A DNA stretch of 64,000 nucleotides. Origin: Acidobacteriota bacterium (GTDB lineage: Bacteria; Acidobacteriota; Terriglobia; Acidiferrales; UBA7541). Of the stretch, positions 35,097-42,091 are shown piece after piece (position 1 is the stretch's first letter; the number at the start of each line of letters is the position of its first letter). The notes under the pieces were generated by a model. The model was not told the DNA's origin and did no database searches. It saw only the letters and a list, made by a program, of their open reading frames with translations. The translations under genes and the position numbers were made by a program. Where the stretch lies: the NCBI GenBank assembly GCA_021788095.1, contig JAJYLB010000009.1, positions 40,491 to 104,490 of the forward strand, given 5' to 3'.

Positions 35097-35673
35097 ACTT
35101 TGTGAACGCCCAGGAGATGCCTCCGCCGACCAGCACCGTGTTCGCGCCGCTCGTGAGGCCTGGGAGCCTGCCGTAGTTGATCTCAACGAGCTGCGTGCAG
35201 AGGCTACCCCTGCACCAATTAAGTCCGCCGCCGATCTGGAAGGCGATGTGCGACTGGCTTAGGCCGCTGGGTGGCACGATGCGGTCCGCGCCCAGACTGA
35301 CATCAACGTAGGGTGCTAGCGGGGTAAGAGCCGTTTTCGACAGAACCGACGTAGGCAGCGGAATCTTGAAGCCGCCGCCGTAATACTGGAGATTCGCCCC
35401 AGGGTCCTCGAGTACTCGCGATTCGAGCGTCACCGACTTGGCGAACTCGATATCGGTAATGATTTCGCTCGCCGGCGTCGCGCTTGACGTGGCCCCAAGG
35501 CCGAGAGCCTGGGCACCAATCGACACCGCGACCTTCGAGCTGGCGGGCACCTGCTGGCCAACGGCGGTGCTACTGGCCGGCGTGCTGAGCGTGCCCGATG
35601 TCTGCGCCCGAGCCGGCACGCTCGACAGCATCAGCAGCGTCAACGCCAGTAGTGCGAATACGTGTTTCTTCAT
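35095..35673 (-). CDS. prophage-encoded exported beta-barrel-like protein
   Basis: 192 residues from ATG 35673, with AAGGAGAAG upstream and an ATGA overlap. It has a clean signal peptide (KKHVFALLALTLLMLSSVPARAQ). The mature part shows alternating strands (VAVSIGAQALGLG, YVDVSLGADRIV, HIAFQIGGGLNW, TVLVGGGISWAFTK) like a small outer-membrane barrel ending in an aromatic-Thr-Lys. WCRGSLC could form a disulphide. It may be a lysogenic-conversion or superinfection-exclusion protein, which is speculation. Confidence 0.65.
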   Translation of the reverse strand: MKKHVFALLALTLLMLSSVPARAQTSGTLSTPASSTAVGQQVPASSKVAVSIGAQALGLGATSSATPASEIITDIEFAKSVTLESRVLEDPGANLQYYGGGFKIPLPTSVLSKTALTPLAPYVDVSLGADRIVPPSGLSQSHIAFQIGGGLNWCRGSLCTQLVEINYGRLPGLTSGANTVLVGGGISWAFTK

Positions 35674-36041
35674 TGCGTCTTCTCCTTGGACCCCACGTCC
35701 ACCTTCGTCACCTGAACGCCGCTGGCCGCAAGCGTTTCGCTGGTGCGCCGCTCCTCGGCCTGCGCTCTCGCGCGGTCGCCGATGTTGGCGAGGATGTCGT
35801 GGTTCTTCTGAATCCAGCCGAGCCACGTACACATCCCCTTGCCGATTGCGCGTTTAACCGGGTTCGGGTCGAGCGCCTTGAGCTGCCATCGCTGCATTCG
35901 GCTGCTGATCGTGTCGTCCGGCGAGCCGCCGCCCAGCACGTTCACGAATTGGTCGAAGCCAACCCAGATGCGGTGAAAGTAGCGCTCGGCCAGCGCCCGC
36001 TTCGTGTACGCCGAGACATCGATGGGTTGCTCTGCGCTCAT
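35670..36041 (-). CDS. prophage hypothetical protein
   Basis: 123 residues, mainly helical: YTKRALAERYFHRIWVGFDQ, FVNVLGGGSPDDTISSRMQR and ALDPNPVKRAIGKGMCTWLG. It overlaps both neighbours by four bases. No family recognised; by length and helix content it could be a minor virion protein. Confidence 0.6.
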   Translation of the reverse strand: MSAEQPIDVSAYTKRALAERYFHRIWVGFDQFVNVLGGGSPDDTISSRMQRWQLKALDPNPVKRAIGKGMCTWLGWIQKNHDILANIGDRARAQAEERRTSETLAASGVQVTKVDVGSKEKTQ

Positions 36042-36331
36042 TCCTTCAGCTCGCTTTGGAACCTCGCGAGGTTGTTCGGGTCGAGCAGCTCCCGGGGTAC
36101 CGTCAGTACGATGTCGCCCGACTCGACCATGGGCTGAAGGGAAAGGTAGATGCTCGTGGCAACATCGCGGTCAGCCTGCCCGATACCGAGCCACTGAGCC
36201 AACCTGGACTGCTTCGAGGACCACAGGCCAGTTATCGACGCCGAATAGGTCGCGCTCAGGAGCGTCTTGGCGATGTTCTTCTCGAGCTTGTTACCGAGAA
36301 TGTCCGCCAGGGGATCGGGCAATCCAAACAT
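36038..36331 (-). CDS. prophage hypothetical protein
   Basis: 97 residues: LADILGNKLEKNIAKTLLSA, SRLAQWLGIGQADRDVATSI and VLTVPRELLDPNNLARFQSE. Soluble and helical. ATGA overlap with the next gene. Unknown function; position after the holin-like gene. Confidence 0.55.
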   Translation of the reverse strand: MFGLPDPLADILGNKLEKNIAKTLLSATYSASITGLWSSKQSRLAQWLGIGQADRDVATSIYLSLQPMVESGDIVLTVPRELLDPNNLARFQSELKE

Positions 36332-36337
36332 GAGACG

Positions 36338-36532
36338 CTACTTCGCCTTTGCGTCGGCCGCCTGCCAAAGCCCGTAGCTGCCGGCCAGGGCGATGATGGT
36401 CTTGACGACGCCCGACAGCGTGACGTGGCCGCCGGCCAGTTCGGTTTGGATGATGGAAACGCCTGTGCCGGCCAACACGCCGAGCGCCGCCAGCGTTGTC
36501 CGCCAGTGCACTCCGAGAATCTCTTGCATCAT
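36338..36532 (-). CDS. small two-helix membrane protein, putative holin
   Basis: 64 residues with a short N-terminus and two hydrophobic stretches (TLAALGVLAGTGVSIIQ and VVKTIIALAGSYGLWQAA). GAGAGGACGAGC precedes the ATG. Size and topology match class II holins, which would release the transglycosylase, but the small membrane pair at 27.8-28.2 kb is an equally good holin candidate. Confidence 0.6.
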   Translation of the reverse strand: MMQEILGVHWRTTLAALGVLAGTGVSIIQTELAGGHVTLSGVVKTIIALAGSYGLWQAADAKAK

Positions 36533-36734
36533 GCTCGTCCTCTCCCCTCCAGCAATTTCCGCGAAGTCTTATCGGCTGCGATGGAAAAAACGTCCTGTCA
36601 CCCCGGCCCCAAACGACGACTTTTCCCCCGTCAACCCTCCTCGGGGCGCGCTGGCTTCCTGTACCCGGCAAGAAAGTGGTCCAAACGTGGGACTGCAAGA
36701 TGTGTCGAGAATGCCCCCTCGCCGTCTGGTCGAT

Positions 36735-37334
36735 CTACTGACGCGCGTGGGCTGGTGCCGGACGCCGTCTTGCTTGTGCCGCGGCTGTAGATTCCGTGAG
36801 GCCGAATTGTCGGGCTTTCCTCTCGTCCAGGATCGCGTTGCAGTGTCGGCAGACGGCTACACCAGGCCGGATTCGCTCACCGCACGCTGGGCAGGCCGTC
36901 ATCTCGGTAGGTTCGTAGGCCCACTCGCGTTCCGGGCCCAGGCGTTTCACAGCACGGCGGTGCAAATCGGAGATCTCGCGGTAGTTGTGGCTTCGCGCCC
37001 ACTCTTGGTCGCCCTCGAACACCAGACGCTTCGCCACTTCGACGAGCCGCCGCTCCGCTCTGTCTATTTCCTCGGCGGCCGGGGTCTCGCCCGTACAAAC
37101 GAACACGCCAAAGTCACCGAGGTCGGCTACCAAATCCTCCGCGATCTTCCTCGCGTGGATGGGGACTTCTAGCCTGTGGTTATCGCCGTTGTCGATCACA
37201 TCCGTCCGGTCAGCGACGATTAACAAGGCGAACTTCTGGCCCGCCGCCGGTTTGGGGATCCGGTAGAATCCGTGCGTTCGCATCAGCGTCCACTCCTGGT
37301 CGCCGACGTTGCAAATCACTGCTCGTTCGCTCAT
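36735..37334 (-). CDS. prophage zinc-ribbon protein
   Basis: 199 residues. The middle part (WARSHNYREISDLHRRAVKRLG) is helical. A double CxxC zinc ribbon lies near residues 147-167 (ACPACGERIRPG, VCRHCNAILDERK), followed by a Pro/Ala-rich basic tail. GGAGGAAAC precedes the ATG. It lies between the capsid genes and the holin-like gene; no family name can be assigned. Confidence 0.65.
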   Translation of the reverse strand: MSERAVICNVGDQEWTLMRTHGFYRIPKPAAGQKFALLIVADRTDVIDNGDNHRLEVPIHARKIAEDLVADLGDFGVFVCTGETPAAEEIDRAERRLVEVAKRLVFEGDQEWARSHNYREISDLHRRAVKRLGPEREWAYEPTEMTACPACGERIRPGVAVCRHCNAILDERKARQFGLTESTAAAQARRRPAPAHARQ

Positions 37335-37363
37335 TCCTGTTTCCTCCGTCGTGCTGTCGCCAC

Positions 37364-37401
37364 AAACCCACCAAAAACTAGTTATGGGTGGGTTTAAACC
37401 C
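37364..37401. repeat. hairpin and 12-bp palindrome in a 141-bp gap
   Basis: AAACCCACC (37364-37372) pairs with GGTGGGTTT (37387-37395), and GGGTTTAAACCC (37390-37401) is a perfect palindrome that shares part of the stem. It could be an operator or an attenuator between two prophage genes. Confidence 0.5.
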
Positions 37402-37475
37402 GATCAGAATCAGTGTCCGGACAGGATTCCTTCCACGTGTAGGGCCGGTGCCTCGCCGCCCGCTGCGGAATCACC

Positions 37476-38078
37476 TCACGCAACCACTACGTAGGGTTGC
37501 GCGTGAAATCTCGACTCGTTCCAAAGCATCGAGTCCACGAAAGCGTCGTACTCTTTCCGCCGCCTGTCGCTAACGGCCTCGAGGGCCTCGCGGTTGCTGC
37601 TCCTCGGCTGGCGGTCCGCCCAGCGAATCGCGCGCACGATGTGGTCGCAGATGGCCGGCGTGAGCGCGAGGAAATCGCCGCTAGGCGTCTGGATCGTGAA
37701 GACGTGTTCCCAATCGCCACGGCTGGGGTACGGGCCAAGGGCCGGTATTCGGATTCCGTTCGCCGACTCGATGGTGTTCGCTTCCCACCGCTCCGGCGAG
37801 CCGTAGCTTTCCGGCGGCATCCATCGCTCGAGGTGCCAGCGATCGTGCGGAAAGTATTTCGGCTCCTCCCGCAACTCCACAACCTCGCGAACCAGAGCCC
37901 CCGTCTCGTCTCGGTCAGCCCACTTCCCGCCAATCCAGCCGAGCCGCGACCAGCCCCACACGATGCGAAAATTCGGCTCGCCAAAGCGGTTCAGCCCGCC
38001 AGCCGTCGTAACCGCGGCCTCGACCCAGTTGGGCGTCTTCTTGTTCTCCCGCAGGACTCGAATCATCGTGGCCAACAA
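37476..38078 (-). CDS. prophage hypothetical protein downstream of the capsid gene
   Basis: 200 residues. Trp-rich (NFRIVWGWSRLGWIGGKW, DRWHLERWMPPESYG), with EHVFTIQTPSGDFLALTPAI and a basic helix (EALEAVSDRRRKEYDAFVDS). The start is uncertain: TTG 38078 or ATG 38066, neither with a strong ribosome site. Unknown family; likely a conserved accessory protein because its composition is well ordered. Confidence 0.6.
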   Translation of the reverse strand: MLATMIRVLRENKKTPNWVEAAVTTAGGLNRFGEPNFRIVWGWSRLGWIGGKWADRDETGALVREVVELREEPKYFPHDRWHLERWMPPESYGSPERWEANTIESANGIRIPALGPYPSRGDWEHVFTIQTPSGDFLALTPAICDHIVRAIRWADRQPRSSNREALEAVSDRRRKEYDAFVDSMLWNESRFHAQPYVVVA

Positions 38079-38211
38079 ATCGGGGCCAACTTTCTGAATT
38101 TCACATCTGAGATTGGCTCCCGGAGCGGTGCCCGTTCCATGGCAACGGAGAATCCGCCCCGGGAGCTGTCGTCGTTGTGGCTATTCCGCTTGGCAGCAGG
38201 TTCCGTTCTTG

Positions 38212-38246
38212 CTGTCACCTGTAACCTGTTGCCTGTAACCTAGCCG
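38212..38246. repeat. heptamer array (CTGTNRC, 5 units)
   Basis: CTGTCAC, CTGTAAC, CTGTTGC, CTGTAAC and a degenerate CTAGCCG, in register, running right up to the capsid gene's stop codon (38249-38247). The unit CTGTTGC matches the array at 26375. Confidence 0.8.
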
Positions 38247-39506
38247 TTAGTAGCCGCTCGGGATCGCCAGGTTGTAGATGTACGCGCCGCTGCGCGGCGA
38301 GTCGGTCCACACCTGAAATCCCGTGAGGAAGTAGAAGATGTAGGCTGCCGCGAGGCCGCCCGAAGCCCCGTAGATCGGGAACACGGTTTGCCCACCGACT
38401 TCGTAGAAGTCGATGTCCTGCATCACGGCCCGGCCCCAGTGGCTCAAGTCGATGAAGTCGATCCGTGCCGCGTTGGCGTTGATCGAACTCTTGATCGGGA
38501 CGCCGCCCATCGTCTTCTTTCCGGTGAACAGCAAGTCCAGATCGTTCGCCTTGCCGCCAGCGCCTTCCTTGATGATCTCGCTGATGGCCACGCCGAGCGC
38601 CTCCCACGCGTGCTCTTGTTCGAGCGCCGTGTAGGCGATCAGCTTGCCGAGCTGGTTGATGCCCAAGGCCTTGCGAACCTTGTTGATCGCCAGCCGCACG
38701 TTCAGCGGAACCAGCGCCGCATTGCCGGCATTCACCGACGGTGTCGCCAGTTCGACCGGGTAGGTCGCCCGGTTCAAGTTGAGCCACGTTCCCGTGGTCG
38801 CGTTGTTCTGATGGTACGGCACGCCGAACAGGCCCACGGGGCTCGCGCCGCTCAGGCCGTCATAAACCAGCACGTCCGTTGCGATCGTGCCCGCCGGCAG
38901 CGAGTCGATCTGGATGAACTTCCCGAACGGATCGACCAGCGTCACGTTGCACGAGCCGCGATTCGTGCTGAGCGTGGTGTCGTAGACCTGGACGGTCTGG
39001 TTGAAGTAGAACAGTGTCGCCCCCGGCGGGTTGACCAGGTTCAGTTGGATCGGCGGCCCGGTCACCACGCTCGAGATCGTGCCCAGCACGCCGTTCCCGG
39101 CGGTCTGCAGCACCTTGTCGAGAAAGGCCCGGAACTGCGCCATGCCGTTCTTGATTTCGCGCTTGGCCGCGTTCTCGATCGCCTTTTCCGGCGCGTTGGT
39201 GGCGTACTCGACCAGCTTGGTGATTTCCACCGCGTGCCGGAAGAATACCGGCGTCACCTGCGCCACGTCGTAGGTCGTGCCCGACCCGCGGCCCAGGTCG
39301 CCGCCGTCCATGTTGGCCGCCCCGGCCTTGCCGCCCGGGCGGATCTGCAACGGGAGTCGCATGTTGCGGCTCGAAACCCGCTCCACGTCTCCCCTCTGCT
39401 GAATCATCGTCAGCAGAATGTCGTCGCGCTCGTACAGCAGCGGGAGTTTGTCCCGCACCTTCTCGAGCTGCAACGCAACCGATTGTGCGTTTGCCATGCT
39501 TGCCAT
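38247..39506 (-). CDS. phage major capsid protein
   Basis: 419 residues. VSSRNMRLPLQIRPGGKAG, HAVEITKLVEYATNAPEKAI, AKREIKNGMAQFRAFLDKVL and LFYFNQTVQVYDTTLS describe the HK97-type fold's E-loop, spine helix and P-domain. The C-terminus QDIDFYEVGGQTVFPIYGAS is typical of podovirus-type capsid proteins. AGGTGATCGAGC precedes the ATG. It follows the scaffold gene by 38 bp. No protease gene is adjacent, which agrees with a separate scaffold. Confidence 0.9.
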   Translation of the reverse strand: MASMANAQSVALQLEKVRDKLPLLYERDDILLTMIQQRGDVERVSSRNMRLPLQIRPGGKAGAANMDGGDLGRGSGTTYDVAQVTPVFFRHAVEITKLVEYATNAPEKAIENAAKREIKNGMAQFRAFLDKVLQTAGNGVLGTISSVVTGPPIQLNLVNPPGATLFYFNQTVQVYDTTLSTNRGSCNVTLVDPFGKFIQIDSLPAGTIATDVLVYDGLSGASPVGLFGVPYHQNNATTGTWLNLNRATYPVELATPSVNAGNAALVPLNVRLAINKVRKALGINQLGKLIAYTALEQEHAWEALGVAISEIIKEGAGGKANDLDLLFTGKKTMGGVPIKSSINANAARIDFIDLSHWGRAVMQDIDFYEVGGQTVFPIYGASGGLAAAYIFYFLTGFQVWTDSPRSGAYIYNLAIPSGY

Positions 39507-39544
39507 GCTCGATCACCTTTGCCCGCCGTCGCGGGCCCAGCGGC

Positions 39545-40900
39545 CTAGAATCGGCCTTCGATGATGTCGTCGTCGCTCAGTTGCCGGTACCGGCCGCCTT
39601 TGCGCAGGTCCTCGACCGAAGGCGTTTTCTTCGCCCCGGCTCCCATGCCGGCCGTGCCGGTGACATCCACTCGCGACGCCGCTCTCTGGTCCGTTCTTTG
39701 CCGCTGCTGGGTTGCGGCCAAGGTGCCTGCCCCAAACGCGCCTACCACCTTCTCGGCGACGCCGGGAACCATCCGCTTGGCCTGGTTGGTTACGAGCCGA
39801 ACGATTTGCCGCTGCACTTTGGGATCGCCCATGCCCCCGCGCGCCAAAGCCTGCACGTGGTCCACGAGGTCCTGGTCCCGTTCGAGAGAGTCGCTCACCC
39901 GCCGGTAAATCTCGCCCACCAGGAGCCGCTGCGCTTCCGTGCTGTAGGTCTTCCCTACGAGTTGCGTCACGGTATCGCGCGCCGCGCCGAGGAATTCCTG
40001 AACGGCGAGGTTGTTCGCCTCGCCAATCCACCGCTGGCCTTCCTCGACCCGCGCCTGCTGTCGCCGTTCCTCGATCTCCTGCTGCTGGCGTTCGAGCCGG
40101 CTGAGCCGCGCTTCGCGCTCTTCCGGCGACCACGGCGTGCGCCCTAGTAGCTTGTTGGCCACCAAGTCGAGCGCGTCGAGCATCTCCTGGTCCTGCTCGC
40201 TCGTCGCCTTCCGGTGCGCCAAGTCCATCGCGTCGCGGAAGGCCTCGGTGCGGGCGTCCAGGCGCTTCTCCTGCGCCATCTTGGCTAGAGCGGGATTCTT
40301 GCTCTCGGCCAGCCGCGCCAGCGTCGGCGCAATCGCGTCGATCAGCTGTGCGGCTTCCTCGGGAGATTCGGTCAGCAGGTTCTCGATGATGCGCCCTTGC
40401 TCGCCCGGATCGCCCGAGAAGAACATCCGGTCGATCGCAGCGAGATCGCGCGCGCCGCCAAGCGCCTCAGCCAGCTCCGCCGGGCTCTCGTACTGCTCGA
40501 GGTAGCCGGCCATCTGCTCCGCCGTCTTGAAATCGGGGAACAGCTTCGAGTACTGCTCGGCGCGGTAGTAGGCGTCTCGAACCTCCGGGTGCGCCTTGAA
40601 GAACTCGCGCACTTCGGGCGTAAGACCCCGTGCAGTGGTATCGTTCGGCTTCGCCGCCGGCTCTTCTTCACCGGCTGGCTTGGTTTCGTCCTGTTTCTCA
40701 CCGGCGCCGGATTCTTCCGTCTCCGGCTTGACGACCTGAGCGCCCTCGGTCGGAGTTTCTTCCGTGCCGATCCCGAGGATCTGCTCGTCGGTGAGTGCCG
40801 CGGAACCCGTCGTTGGCGACGCGCCGGTTCCCGCCCCTGCCGTTTCTGTCGCTACTGCCGCGCCCGCACTCGGCGCACTTGCCACCGCCGCTTCTGCCAT
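39545..40900 (-). CDS. phage scaffolding protein (putative)
   Basis: 451 residues. The N-terminal 100 are Ala/Glu/Thr-rich and acidic (disordered), the middle is helical with a coiled coil (RLSRLERQQQEIEERRQQAR), and the C-terminus is basic/mixed (GAKKTPSVEDLRKGGRYRQL), as in scaffold proteins that bind capsid by a charged C-terminal tail. It lies between portal and capsid. ATG 40900 is preferred to GTG 40906 because GAGGTGA gives better spacing. Confidence 0.8.
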   Translation of the reverse strand: MAEAAVASAPSAGAAVATETAGAGTGASPTTGSAALTDEQILGIGTEETPTEGAQVVKPETEESGAGEKQDETKPAGEEEPAAKPNDTTARGLTPEVREFFKAHPEVRDAYYRAEQYSKLFPDFKTAEQMAGYLEQYESPAELAEALGGARDLAAIDRMFFSGDPGEQGRIIENLLTESPEEAAQLIDAIAPTLARLAESKNPALAKMAQEKRLDARTEAFRDAMDLAHRKATSEQDQEMLDALDLVANKLLGRTPWSPEEREARLSRLERQQQEIEERRQQARVEEGQRWIGEANNLAVQEFLGAARDTVTQLVGKTYSTEAQRLLVGEIYRRVSDSLERDQDLVDHVQALARGGMGDPKVQRQIVRLVTNQAKRMVPGVAEKVVGAFGAGTLAATQQRQRTDQRAASRVDVTGTAGMGAGAKKTPSVEDLRKGGRYRQLSDDDIIEGRF

Positions 40901-41010
40901 GTTCACCTCACGCGATTTCCGCTTTTTTCGTGGCTACGGACCCCACGTCTCGCGTTGAAATTCCCTGGACCAACGGGCTAAGATGGGCGCTCGCAACACC
41001 GGAGGAGCGC

Positions 41011-41193
41011 ATGTCCTACCACGTTGCCCGCCAATGCTTTGAAGAAAACAGGACATCAGTCGGAGACCCCGCATCCGACCACCAGACATGGAACCCGAAC
41101 AACGGACTCGCGAACCTCACGACTGCGATTGAGGCTGACTTGGCGCAGATAAAAAAGCTACTGGCCGAGATTCTGCACGCCTTGCGTCAATAA
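41011..41193 (+). CDS. small plus-strand cargo gene in the prophage
   Basis: 60 residues: MSYHVARQCFEENRTSVGDP, then NPNNGLANLTTAIEADLAQI and a C-terminal amphipathic helix (KKLLAEILHALRQ). GGAGGAG lies three bases before the ATG, one of the best ribosome sites of the region. It is opposite in strand to the virion genes on both sides, so it has its own promoter. Unknown function. Confidence 0.6.
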   Translation: MSYHVARQCFEENRTSVGDPASDHQTWNPNNGLANLTTAIEADLAQIKKLLAEILHALRQ

Positions 41194-41498
41194 CAGCCTG
41201 CGCTTGCGTCGCCGTGAGCCCGGAGGCTTCCCCAGGCGTCAGCTCGGGAGACCCGCCGTTCACAATGGGCGTCGCTATCCGCTCTTCTTTTGGCATGGCT
41301 CCTCCACCGCTCCTCCCGCCTTTTGGCGAGGCTTCGGACCCCTCGTCGCCGATCAGAAACTTGATTGCCGTCCCAGCGTGGTCAGTAGGGCGAGCCCAGC
41401 GTAACTCACAGCACTCCCGCCGGTGCCGGTTGCGGTTCGGGTAGCACAGCCATTCCTGGCTGTGTGTCTTGCGATAAAATCACGGGCGGAGGCGCCGC
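41194..41498. other. gap between two plus-strand cargo genes
   Basis: 305 bp. No supported ORF on either strand. It holds the second copy of the 24-bp hairpin repeat (41441-41464), 35 bp before the next start codon. Confidence 0.4.
41441..41464. repeat. 24-bp hairpin repeat, copy 2
   Basis: Identical to 30972-30995 over 24 bp, same orientation; core stem CACAGCCA-TTCC-TGGCTGTG. Confidence 0.85.
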
Positions 41499-41786
41499 AT
41501 GAGACCTATGTTGGGTGTGCTAGCTATCACAATCGGCTTCGTTGTCGCTTGGCCTCTCCGATATCGATACCTCGATGTCCATGGCCAACTAATGCGGGTG
41601 AACCGATGGACGGGCACTACCTGCGTCTTCGCTCCGCAAGGGTACGAGGGCGCCGACGGCCGCCTGATGTACGGCTACTGGAACGGCCACGCTTGGGTGT
41701 ACTCCGGCTGGAACACATGCTTCGACTCAGGCGCCGGCTTTCGGGGCGTCCACCTCTCGGAGGGTTCGCTCATGCCGCAGCAATAG
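41499..41786 (+). CDS. small exported or anchored plus-strand cargo protein
   Basis: 95 residues with an N-terminal hydrophobic segment (MLGVLAITIGFVVAWPL) followed by a Gly/Trp/Tyr-rich domain (LMRVNRWTGTTCVFAPQGYE, LMYGYWNGHAWVYSGWNTCF). Two Cys could pair outside the cytoplasm. GGAGG precedes the ATG by about 6 bases. It is opposite to the virion genes. No family recognised. Confidence 0.6.
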   Translation: MRPMLGVLAITIGFVVAWPLRYRYLDVHGQLMRVNRWTGTTCVFAPQGYEGADGRLMYGYWNGHAWVYSGWNTCFDSGAGFRGVHLSEGSLMPQQ

Positions 41787-41821
41787 GGGGCGGCGCGCCA
41801 ACCTCTTCGCCGCGCTACGCC

Positions 41822-42091
41822 CTAGGCGCGTCGAACTCCAGTTGGATCAAGGCACCCAAGCGGCCGCCGCCGCGCAAGTTCGCCAAGCAGCCGCACAAAC
41901 TCCGCCAGGTGCTCTTCCTCCGCGCTCGGGACGCCGAACCACTGGCTATCGCAGTTCGGGCACCGCGCGGGGATTCGCGGAGTCCCAACAGCGCGGAAGC
42001 TGTAGATCGCCCCACACTTGGGATTCTGGCAGGTCAACCTAATCTGACGAACGTCGTCAAGCGCGAAAACTAGATGGGTTTCGGCCGTCAT
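41822..42091 (-). CDS. prophage zinc-ribbon protein next to the portal gene
   Basis: 89 residues. LTCQNPKCGAIYSF and ARCPNCDSQWFG give a four-Cys zinc ribbon; the rest is a helix (EEHLAEFVRLLGELARRRP). It begins on the last base of the portal stop (TGATG). Unknown role; it may act with the portal's own zinc module. Confidence 0.65.
   Translation of the reverse strand: MTAETHLVFALDDVRQIRLTCQNPKCGAIYSFRAVGTPRIPARCPNCDSQWFGVPSAEEEHLAEFVRLLGELARRRPLGCLDPTGVRRA

Noticed and set aside
38388..39548. 386-residue plus-strand open frame opposite the capsid gene
   Set aside because: Antisense shadow; the capsid reading has clear fold motifs.
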